Part shown: positions 1 through 4,893 of the stretch, in pieces
How positions within the stretch are numbered: position 1 is the stretch's first letter
Layout of the letters: each line of letters starts with the position of its first letter
Assembly: GCA_902493755.1 (NCBI GenBank)
Contig: CABURF010000051.1
Coordinates: 1-7,407, forward strand
Length of the DNA: 7,407 nt
Reading direction: 5' to 3'
Source: an uncultured Coriobacteriia bacterium
Lineage (GTDB): Bacteria; Actinomycetota; Coriobacteriia; Coriobacteriales; QAMH01
Made by a program: the position numbers and the translations under genes
The notes under the pieces: model-generated
What the model was told of the DNA's origin: nothing
What the model saw: the letters and a program-made list of their open reading frames with translations, nothing else
The model's database searches: none

Positions 1-408
1 CGGTCCGCAGGTTGTGAGAATCGTGAGAGCGGCACCTTCAACCGCACGCGAAGCAATAAGCATCGGACTCGTTTCGGAAAAGAGGCCAATGAGCGAACCG
101 AGAACGGCGATGCCGCACGCAATAACGAGCATGCGCCTTGCGCCGAAGCGCTGCGCGAGCGCGCCAGCTGACAACGCGACAAAGATACTCACGAGCGTGA
201 AAATCGACATGAGCCAGGAGGCGTCCATCCTGAAAATTCCCATGAGGTTTGTCATGATGGTGGGGACCTTGTACTGAATCATCGCCACTGATATTCCCGA
301 AATGAGCAAAATGATGCCCACGAGCACGGGATTTTGGTATCTGCGGACGCCTTGTGCCTCGCCGTCGTTTGTGACGGTACCAGCATTACCATCGATGTTC
401 TGGTTCAC
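1..408 (-). CDS. Major facilitator superfamily (MFS) transporter, N-terminal part, cut by the left window edge
   Basis: Reading inward from a GTG start gives 136 residues with no stop before the edge. After a polar N-terminus of about 25 residues come hydrophobic segments at roughly 27-47, 63-85, 93-111 and 115-135, as in the first four helices of an MFS carrier. The loop between helices 2 and 3 carries AGALAQRFGARR (residues 81-92), a recognisable MFS motif A, and helix 4 has the R121...G125 arrangement of motif B. The protein would sit in the cytoplasmic membrane and move a small solute by secondary transport; the substrate cannot be told from this part. The GTG start is chosen because AGGAGG lies 6 bases upstream (415-420) and a nearby ATG (422-424) is out of frame. 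A pair of repeat motifs lies upstream, probably in its leader or promoter region. Family assignment is firm; the remainder lies outside the window. Confidence 0.85.
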   Translation of the reverse strand, partial: MNQNIDGNAGTVTNDGEAQGVRRYQNPVLVGIILLISGISVAMIQYKVPTIMTNLMGIFRMDASWLMSIFTLVSIFVALSAGALAQRFGARRMLVIACGIAVLGSLIGLFSETSPMLIASRAVEGAALTILTTCGP

Positions 409-722
409 GAATCTCCTCCTGCATGTTCATCTGGCAATTGGGGGACAGACCCTTCCTCGCCAGGACTGGCGATTGGGGGACAGACCCTCTATTTGCTCGC
501 TATTGATACACACCCTATCGCCTTGACTTACGGCAGGCCATCGAGCGGGGAGTTTGATAGGTCGTGCCTAATCTCATACCTTTCATACGATATGCAGGCA
601 GCGAGCTGGGAACTACCATCTGATAGACGCCAGAATTTCATACGAGTTGCCCTCGCATGGGTTATGAGGGCGTGACCGCCGAGGTCTGGCAACCTTGCAT
701 TCGACGAAGAGGAGAGGAAACC
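409..722. other. Divergent intergenic region with repeat pair and possible leader structure
   Basis: This 314-base gap separates the leftward transporter from the rightward small ORF. Its left part holds a repeat pair (441-487). Its right part has TTTCATACGA twice (581-590 and 636-645), each preceded by TGATAG (555-560 and 621-626), and a short inverted repeat CATA-CGA-TATG (584-594). A possible plus-strand promoter is TTGATA (554-559), 17 bases, then TACCTT (577-582), but both boxes are weak. Closer to the small ORF are a hairpin GCCCTC/GAGGGC (649-654 with 666-671), an overlapping alternative GGCG/CGCC (669-672 with 677-680), and AGGT/ACCT (682-685 with 692-695). They could form a structured leader, but no known riboswitch class is recognised. 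Confidence 0.4.
441..487 (-). repeat. Intergenic repeat pair 1 (GGGGACAGACCC, two direct copies)
   Basis: Exact copies lie at 441-452 and 476-487, both reading GGGTCTGTCCCC on the minus strand. The similarity extends to about 23 bases (431-453 and 466-488) with one difference, the unit being CTGGC(A/G)ATT followed by the motif. Between them CGCCAG-GA-CTGGCG (458-471) is a perfect 6-base-pair hairpin. The pair lies just upstream of the transporter start. Confidence 0.9.
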
Positions 723-890
723 ATGGCTGACGAGAAGATTACCGAAGAGACTGCAGAGGTCGACGAGATCGAGGCTCCCGTGAGCGCGATCTGCAACAAC
801 GCCGAAGAGCTCGCTGCTGATCTTGTTGATGACGATAGCGAGATCAAGCCCGTCGAGGGATTTTTCCTCACCTCTCAGCGTTGGCATTAA
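723..890 (+). CDS. Small acidic hypothetical protein (55 aa)
   Basis: The product is not recognised. It has 55 residues, of which 16 are Asp or Glu and only 3 are Lys or Arg, with one Cys (residue 24). The acidic body ends in a more hydrophobic, aromatic tail, GFFLTSQRWH. There is no signal peptide or membrane segment. The ATG at 723 is preferred over an in-frame ATG at 657 because AGGAG (710-714) lies 8 bases before it. The SlyD-like gene starts 63 bases after its stop on the same strand with no terminator between, so co-transcription is likely. The good ribosome binding site and the position in front of slyD favour a real gene; its small size and lack of known relatives leave doubt. A regulatory leader peptide or small interacting protein is conceivable but unsupported. 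Confidence 0.5.
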   Translation: MADEKITEETAEVDEIEAPVSAICNNAEELAADLVDDDSEIKPVEGFFLTSQRWH

Positions 891-953
891 TCGGCCAGCT
901 CGGGTGAGCAGCGGGGGCGCTTTCGGCACCTCCCACATGACGAAAGGACTGGC

Positions 954-1379
954 ATGGCACACAAAGGACAGACTGCGCGTTTTTTGTATCGGGGCAGTTT
1001 TCCCAATGGCGAGGTCTTCGACGATTGCGAAGGCACTCCCCACGAGATAATCCTCGGCAGGCGGCAGGTCATGAAAGCCCTTGAGGACGCCTTGCTCGAG
1101 ATGGAACCGGGCGAAGAGCGCACCGTCGAGCTCGCGGCGGCTGACGCTTATGGCGAGTACGACGAGAGCGCCGTGCAGCACTTCCCCACCTACAAGGTTC
1201 CCAACGGCGAGAACCTGCCTGTCGGCGAGTACATTGGGTGGACTTCCCCGCGCAATATCGAGCCGATTCCGGCCAAGGTGGTGAGCGTTGAGAACCAAGT
1301 CGCTACCATCGACTTCAATCACCCCCTCGCTGGCAAGGACATTGTGTACTGGGTCAAACTCCTCGAACTTGAGGATTAG
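954..1379 (+). CDS. slyD: FKBP-type peptidyl-prolyl cis-trans isomerase, SlyD-like
   Basis: This 141-residue protein has the layout of SlyD-type FKBPs. A split FKBP domain opens with FLYRGSFPNGEVFDD (residues 10-24), continues through EIILGRRQVMKALEDALLEM (31-50) and EPGEERTVEL (51-60), and reaches DAYGEYD (64-70). An inserted 'insert-in-flap' region spans about 71-118, and the domain closes with DFNHPLAGKDIVYWV (120-134), the family's hallmark N-x-PLAGK segment. SlyD proteins are cytoplasmic prolyl isomerases and chaperones; many have a histidine-rich metal-binding tail, but this one stops soon after the domain and lacks it. The ATG has AAAGGA (943-948) 5 bases upstream. It follows the small acidic ORF and ends at a strong terminator (1417-1466). 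The convergent neighbour is also a folding factor with an FKBP-like domain. The family call is firm; the exact symbol is by similarity of layout. Confidence 0.88.
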   Translation: MAHKGQTARFLYRGSFPNGEVFDDCEGTPHEIILGRRQVMKALEDALLEMEPGEERTVELAAADAYGEYDESAVQHFPTYKVPNGENLPVGEYIGWTSPRNIEPIPAKVVSVENQVATIDFNHPLAGKDIVYWVKLLELED

Positions 1380-1416
1380 GCCCTCCATCCCCCTTCCAGT
1401 CCTCTGCCAAGCACGA

Positions 1417-1466
1417 AGGCACCGAAGACGACCTCCCCTGCCCATTGGTCTCTTCGGTGCCTTTTT
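1417..1466 (+). terminator. Rho-independent terminator after the SlyD-like gene
   Basis: AGGCACCGAAGA (1417-1428) pairs perfectly with TCTTCGGTGCCT (1451-1462) across a 22-base loop, and the stem runs into a run of five T (1462-1466). It lies 38 bases after the slyD stop. The opposite strand has no matching T-run, so it acts on plus-strand transcripts. Confidence 0.85.
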
Positions 1467-1510
1467 GCATGCGCGATAGCACCGCAGCCAATTGGAGGTC
1501 AGCCAAAAGA

Positions 1511-1559
1511 GGGTCTGTCCCCTTCTTTCCATTTCGCCGGCAATCGAGGGTCTGTCCCC
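1511..1559 (+). repeat. Intergenic repeat pair 2 (GGGTCTGTCCCC, two direct copies)
   Basis: Exact copies lie at 1511-1522 and 1548-1559. Both are preceded by GA and followed by TTCTT, so the shared unit is GAGGGTCTGTCCCCTTCTT. The pair sits between the convergent terminators of the slyD and trigger-factor-like genes, so it is unlikely to be a promoter element here. Confidence 0.9.
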
Positions 1560-1576
1560 TTCTTCCCACCTGCGGC

Positions 1577-1610
1577 AAAAGAAAACGCCGGGGGAATATT
1601 CCCCCGGCGT
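1577..1610 (-). terminator. Palindromic terminator after the trigger-factor-like gene
   Basis: A perfect 26-base palindrome (1585-1610) has half-site ACGCCGGGGGAAT. Read on the minus strand it is followed by TTTTCTTTT (1577-1585), giving a classic intrinsic terminator about 28 bases past the stop of the minus-strand chaperone gene. Confidence 0.85.
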
Positions 1611-1637
1611 CAGGTCGAGCTGAATGTCGCAGATGAG

Positions 1638-2942
1638 CTATGCCTGCGGGGCCTCCTGAATGGTGACCTTTGCGTGATCGGCAACCCACTTGTTCGCCTT
1701 AAGGCGCTCGGCAGACTCGCGCAGAACGAAGTTCTTCCCTTCGCCCTCTATCTGCTGACGAACCTGTTTGGGGTTAGCATTGGGCGCCATCATGTGGCAC
1801 GCCTCGTCGATATCGTCCTCAGACAATCCAAGATTCTCATGACGGAAAACCGCATCGAGCGCGTATCCCTGGACGACCATCTCGCGCGTCTGGAGCATGA
1901 GCATCATGTTTATCTGCTGCTCGCCACCGTTTTGGTTCACGTAGTCCTCCCAGGACATGCCCTGCTGCTGCAAGCCAATACGAATGTTCCTCATGAGGTT
2001 GTCGCGCGCGTTTTCGTACACTTCATCGGCAATCTTACCTTCGAAGCGCTCGCTCAACACGCTGGCGGCTACCTGGCGTTTGTACGCCTCGTACTGCTCG
2101 CGATCACGGCGTTCGATATTACTGCGAATATCGGTGCGCAAATCATCCAGGTTCTTGTACATGGGGAGATTTGTGCTGAGCCACGCATCGTCAACAGTGG
2201 GTACGACAGGTTTCTGGATTTCCTTGAGCGTGACTTCGCAATCAAACTTTTGCGTGAACTCGTTGTAATTATCGTCGGCACTTGGACCCTCGAAGACAAA
2301 CTTGCGCGTCTCGCCCGGCTCCATGCCAAAGATGTGCGCGTCAAAATCGGCGGGCATGTAGCCCTCACCCGCAACATACGTGCGTCCGTCGGTGGTGAGG
2401 CCGGTAAGCTCCTTGCCATCCTCGTAGCACTTTATCGCCACAAGACACGCATCACCTTTCTCAAGCGGCTTGGGATCAGCAGTAGCGTACGTGGTGTTGC
2501 GCTCGGCAAGCTGCTGAATCTGCGCGTCAACTTCGGCATCATTGATGGTGAATTCAGGAAGGGTGATCTCGACGGGATCGTAGGAGGTGAGCTCGTAATC
2601 GGGTTTAGGAGTCACCTCCATGGTGAAGGAGAACTCCTGATTGCGCTTGAGAGCCGTGCTCGGTGTGGGATGTGGCGGAAACGCGGGAGCGATGCCGCTT
2701 TGGTCAACGGCAAAGGGTGCGAGCGCCTCGATGGCGTTGGCCTCGATGATGGAGTCGAGATTCTTGATGCCCATCCTCTCCTCGGCGATTTGCGCGAGGG
2801 TTTTGTCCGGCGTGGGGTTTATCCCCATAGAGTTGGCGAAATCGAACTCCGCAAGGGAAAATGCCTTGTTGACATCATCAGCGCTTGCAGTGACTTCAAG
2901 AATGGTCTTGCCGTCGGCCTTCTTGATCTTGCTAATCTTCAT
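1638..2942 (-). CDS. tig: Trigger-factor-like chaperone with divergent N-terminal domain
   Basis: The 434 residues match trigger factor in length and three-part order. There is a probable ribosome-binding-type N domain at about 1-115 (MKISKIKKADGKTILEVTAS opening, EFSFTMEVTPKPDYEL at 103-118), a FKBP-like domain at about 155-245 (EKGDACLVAIKCYEDGKE, then GMEPGETRKFVFEGP), and a helical C-terminal chaperone domain at about 250-425 (LDDLRTDIRSNIERRDREQY; later RESAERLKANKWVADHAKVT). Trigger factor binds ribosomes and shields nascent chains in the cytoplasm. Here the region where the family carries the GFRKGxxP ribosome-docking loop reads NSMGINPTPDKTLAQ (37-51) and lacks the F-R-K residues, so ribosome contact is uncertain and this may be a specialised paralogue. 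The ATG at 2942 opens the domain correctly but has only a weak, distant GGAAG upstream. A weak promoter candidate and repeat pair 3 lie upstream. Confidence 0.85.
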   Translation of the reverse strand: MKISKIKKADGKTILEVTASADDVNKAFSLAEFDFANSMGINPTPDKTLAQIAEERMGIKNLDSIIEANAIEALAPFAVDQSGIAPAFPPHPTPSTALKRNQEFSFTMEVTPKPDYELTSYDPVEITLPEFTINDAEVDAQIQQLAERNTTYATADPKPLEKGDACLVAIKCYEDGKELTGLTTDGRTYVAGEGYMPADFDAHIFGMEPGETRKFVFEGPSADDNYNEFTQKFDCEVTLKEIQKPVVPTVDDAWLSTNLPMYKNLDDLRTDIRSNIERRDREQYEAYKRQVAASVLSERFEGKIADEVYENARDNLMRNIRIGLQQQGMSWEDYVNQNGGEQQINMMLMLQTREMVVQGYALDAVFRHENLGLSEDDIDEACHMMAPNANPKQVRQQIEGEGKNFVLRESAERLKANKWVADHAKVTIQEAPQA

Positions 2943-2966
2943 GAGGTGAACCCACTTCCGCTTCTA

Positions 2967-2992
2967 TCCCGCGCGTTGCTGCGCGCACGGGA
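2967..2992 (-). other. GC-rich hairpin in the leader of the trigger-factor-like gene
   Basis: On the plus strand TCCCGCGCG (2967-2975) faces CGCGCACGGGA (2982-2992) across a short loop. The outer TCCCG/CGGGA and inner GCG/CGC pairs leave a small bulge. It ends 24 bases upstream of the minus-strand ATG, so it would form in the 5' leader and might affect translation. No known regulatory RNA is recognised. Confidence 0.3.
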
Positions 2993-3022
2993 GTTGTTGG
3001 CCACAATATGGCGTACGCACAC

Positions 3023-3028
3023 ACTATA
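3023..3028 (-). promoter_or_regulatory. Possible -10 box for the trigger-factor-like gene
   Basis: The minus strand reads TATAGT here, one base from the sigma-70-type consensus, about 80 bases before the start codon. No convincing -35 is visible at the usual spacing, so support is weak. Confidence 0.25.
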
Positions 3029-3060
3029 TGCCGAACTGAATAGAGTGTGCGGGGAATGCG

Positions 3061-3166
3061 GGGTCTGTCCCCATTTTGTTACGCAGCGGGGTTACGGACG
3101 CCGCGAAGATGAAGGAGCGGGGAACGAGGGTCGGAAACGGACATGGGGAAACGAGGGTCTGTCCCC
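3061..3166 (+). repeat. Intergenic repeat pair 3 (GGGTCTGTCCCC, two exact copies plus a decayed one)
   Basis: Exact copies lie at 3061-3072 and 3155-3166, each followed by ATTT. The 94-base spacing is the widest of the six pairs. A partial copy lies between them: GGGGAACGAGGGTC (3119-3132) nearly repeats GGGGAAACGAGGGTC (3145-3159), which leads into the second full copy. The second copy is enclosed by ATGGGGAAA (3143-3151) and TTTCCCCAT (3168-3176). The pair lies between the DUF2510 gene and the trigger-factor-like gene. Confidence 0.88.
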
Positions 3167-3196
3167 ATTTCCCCATTTTCCTTGCATCGATACGAA

Positions 3197-3631
3197 TTAG
3201 GCGTCCTTCTTGGAAACAAGCAGCAAGATGCCTCCCACAAGGCTCACGAAAATCAACGTGCACACGCCGAATGCCACGGTATTTGGTCGCTTACCCTTGT
3301 AGATTCCCCAAGCGCATACGGTCATGGGAATCATCCACGCGAGGGGAATGAGCATCCATCCGGCTGTCACAGTTGAAATGATGCAGAAGACGAAGGCGAT
3401 GAGCCGCAATGTGGAATCTTGCGATGTCATGCCATACGTAACCTGACAATTTTCGACGACCTGCGCTTGATGCGTAATCTCCTCAGAGGACGAAACGTCT
3501 TGCCCGGTCGCCGCTTGAGAACTTGCGGGGCTATCGGCGTAATCGTCAGTCCACTGGCTTCCATCCCAATACCGAAGCCTCGATTGATCGCCCGAAGGGT
3601 CTGGATACCAACCGGCGCGTGATTCGCTCAT
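3197..3631 (-). CDS. DUF2510-domain small membrane protein
   Basis: The 144-residue protein opens with AGWYPDPSGDQSRLRYWDG (residues 6-24) followed by SQWTDDY, the tryptophan-rich signature of DUF2510, a domain common at the N-terminus of actinobacterial membrane proteins. A polar linker (about 32-72) leads to three likely membrane helices at about 74-91, 93-110 and 118-140, ending in a charged KKDA tail. There is no signal peptide; the DUF2510 end is probably cytoplasmic. The molecular role is unknown. The ATG has AAGGAG (3637-3642) 5 bases upstream, so the start is well supported. It stands alone between two repeat pairs. No T-rich terminator is seen after its stop, although an inverted repeat containing a repeat motif lies 21 bases downstream. 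Confidence 0.8.
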   Translation of the reverse strand: MSESRAGWYPDPSGDQSRLRYWDGSQWTDDYADSPASSQAATGQDVSSSEEITHQAQVVENCQVTYGMTSQDSTLRLIAFVFCIISTVTAGWMLIPLAWMIPMTVCAWGIYKGKRPNTVAFGVCTLIFVSLVGGILLLVSKKDA

Positions 3632-3667
3632 GAATTCTCCTTATGCACTGTGGTGGTTGTAATTGCA

Positions 3668-3673
3668 AGTATA
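3668..3673 (-). promoter_or_regulatory. Possible -10 box for the DUF2510 gene
   Basis: The minus strand reads TATACT, a good -10 hexamer, about 37 bases before the start codon and 25 before the ribosome binding site. No clear -35 is seen at 16-18 bases, so this is a candidate only. Confidence 0.35.
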
Positions 3674-3782
3674 GGGCATTGGCCGTGGGAAGCGGCGGTC
3701 GATAACGAGAATGATAGCGACAAGCGGTGATGTGAAGGATTCGATCTTAAAGACACAGAGGCGGAAACAGAAGTGAGGGATA

Positions 3783-3812
3783 TGGAAATGAGGGGTCTGG
3801 AAATGGGGGGTC
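3783..3812 (+). repeat. 15-base tandem duplication leading into a repeat motif
   Basis: TGGAAATGAGGGGTC (3783-3797) is followed directly by TGGAAATGGGGGGTC (3798-3812), differing at one base. The second unit runs into the full motif at 3808-3819, so the first unit looks like a truncated duplicate of the motif's left side. Confidence 0.75.
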
Positions 3813-3878
3813 TGTCCCCTTGTTGCCAAAGAAAATCTGAGGAGTCGGGAGGGTCAAGAGGTTTAAGGGTCTGTCCCC
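3808..3878 (+). repeat. Intergenic repeat pair 4 (GGGTCTGTCCCC, two direct copies)
   Basis: Exact copies lie at 3808-3819 and 3867-3878. The second continues as CCAATTA, the extended form shared with copies at 441 and 4809, and this extension overlaps the larE stop codon (3882-3884). The pair lies between larE and the DUF2510 gene, downstream of larE in its transcript. Confidence 0.9.
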
Positions 3879-3881
3879 CAA

Positions 3882-4697
3882 TTATTCGCTCGTTACATTC
3901 ATGCTGCCTGACTTGTATCCATCGAGGTCAAGCGTCACGTACTCAAACCCGAGCGCCTTGAGTTTTTGACTTGCACCCTCGCGAATATCCGGGTCGACAA
4001 GACGTGCTAGGTCGCTCGGAAGCACCTCGACACGTGCAATCGATCCATGAAGGCGCACTCGAACCTGCCGAAACCCTCTATCAAGCAGATACTGCTCTGC
4101 CTCATCAACTGCAGTCAGACGCTCATCGTTAATGAAGTCCCCAAACGCAAAGCGCGAAGCAAGGCATGCAAATGACTGTTTATTCCAGGTAGGGAGGCCT
4201 TTCTCGCGTGAAAGAGTGCGTATCTCGTCTTTAGAGAGGCCGACCTCCTTAAGGGGGCTTATCGCCCCTTGCTCGACTATTGCCTGAGCCCCCGGACGAT
4301 AGTCATTCTCATCATCGGTGTTCGATCCCTCAATAACCGCTTCGATTCCATGCGCATTCGCCGCCCGAACAACTGCGCGCAGCAGGCCTGTCTTGCAAAG
4401 ATAGCAGCGATTGGGCGGATTCTGTCGAAATGCATCATCTTCGAGCTCGTTTGTCTTAACGACCAGTTGCAAAATGCCGCGATTTTCGCAAAATGCAGCA
4501 GCCTCGCTGAGTTCTCGTTGCGGAAAAAGACGCGATTGAGCTGTAATTGCAATCGCTCTCTCGCCAAGCGCCTCGTGCGCGGCGTGCAAGAGCAGGGAGG
4601 AATCCACGCCGCCTGAGAATGCAACCGCGGCGTCCTTTAACAGTCGCAGGTAATCGAGCAGGACGCTGTACTTCTCATCAGGAGATTGAGTGGACAT
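3882..4697 (-). CDS. larE: LarE-type sulfur transferase (nickel-pincer nucleotide cofactor synthesis)
   Basis: The 271-residue protein is a PP-loop ATP pyrophosphatase with the LarE pattern: SGGVDSS (28-34), NRCYLCKTGLL (96-106), EGSNTDDENDYRPG (123-136), SPLKEVGLSK (147-156), SFACLASRF (175-183) and GYKSGSMN (260-267). LarE adenylates the carboxylates of pyridinium biscarboxylate mononucleotide and inserts sulfur, on the way to the nickel-pincer cofactor of lactate racemase and its relatives; it is cytoplasmic. Some LarE enzymes give up the sulfur of their own cysteine, while those with three conserved cysteines bind an iron-sulfur cluster. This one has C98, C101 and C178, matching the second kind. 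The ATG at 4697 is chosen because GAGGAG lies 4 bases upstream (4702-4707). Reading farther upstream gives 42 extra residues made partly from repeat sequence, which are not credible. No larB, larC or larA is in the window. A promoter with TATAAT lies just upstream. Confidence 0.87.
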   Translation of the reverse strand: MSTQSPDEKYSVLLDYLRLLKDAAVAFSGGVDSSLLLHAAHEALGERAIAITAQSRLFPQRELSEAAAFCENRGILQLVVKTNELEDDAFRQNPPNRCYLCKTGLLRAVVRAANAHGIEAVIEGSNTDDENDYRPGAQAIVEQGAISPLKEVGLSKDEIRTLSREKGLPTWNKQSFACLASRFAFGDFINDERLTAVDEAEQYLLDRGFRQVRVRLHGSIARVEVLPSDLARLVDPDIREGASQKLKALGFEYVTLDLDGYKSGSMNVTSE

Positions 4698-4727
4698 TTG
4701 ACTCCTCGTAACGACACTGGCGGAATG

Positions 4728-4733
4728 ATTATA
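4728..4733 (-). promoter_or_regulatory. Promoter -10 box (TATAAT) for larE
   Basis: The minus strand has a perfect TATAAT, 30 bases from the larE start codon, predicting a leader of roughly 24 bases that holds the GAGGAG site. The expected -35 position at 17-base spacing (4751-4756) reads GCCCCT, unlike consensus, and overlaps the variant repeat copy at 4753-4764. An activator or another sigma factor might therefore be needed. Confidence 0.5.
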
Positions 4734-4752
4734 CCTGGGGGTTGATACGCAG

Positions 4753-4820
4753 GGGCCTGTCCCCTCCTTTTCGCTTCCTCCTGTTGATGCAGCAGGATCG
4801 GTATAGCAGGGTCTGTCCCC
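4753..4820 (+). repeat. Intergenic repeat pair 5 (one variant copy, one exact copy)
   Basis: The copy at 4753-4764 reads GGGCCTGTCCCC, the only one of the 12 with a substitution. The copy at 4809-4820 is exact and continues CAATTA. Between them TCCTG and CAGGA flank a short loop that can form a weak hairpin. The pair lies between moeA and larE. Confidence 0.85.
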
Positions 4821-4838
4821 CAATTACCACTTGCGCGC

Positions 4839-4870
4839 AAAAAGAAGCCGCTTCGCAATGGAAGCGGCTT
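4839..4870 (-). terminator. Rho-independent terminator after moeA
   Basis: AAGCCGCTTC (4845-4854) and GAAGCGGCTT (4861-4870) form a perfect 10-base-pair stem with a 6-base loop. On the minus strand it is followed by CTTTTT (4839-4844). It lies 23 bases past the moeA stop and separates that transcript from larE. Confidence 0.88.
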
Positions 4871-4893
4871 TGTTAGCGACGTGTCGAACGAAT

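Noticed and set aside
649..700. SAM-riboswitch-like GGCAACC segment before the small ORF
   Set aside because: Only this short string matches; the conserved SAM-I or SAM-IV core helices are not found around it, and the downstream ORF is not a methionine or SAM gene.
528..1532. 334-codon open frame on the minus strand opposite slyD
   Set aside because: It overlaps the whole SlyD-like gene and its terminator, and its first residues are translated from the repeat motif.
1674..3200. 508-codon open frame on the plus strand opposite the trigger-factor-like gene
   Set aside because: It is antisense to a clearly homologous chaperone gene, has no recognisable domain, and arises from the biased codon use of the true gene.
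3641..3829. 62-codon minus-strand frame with repeated PHF units
   Set aside because: The peptide repeats reflect the tandem DNA duplication and the motif; there is no ribosome binding site or family likeness.
4698..4823. 42-codon N-terminal extension of larE
   Set aside because: It runs through the repeat pair and the TATAAT box; the GAGGAG-supported ATG at 4697 gives a normal LarE start.
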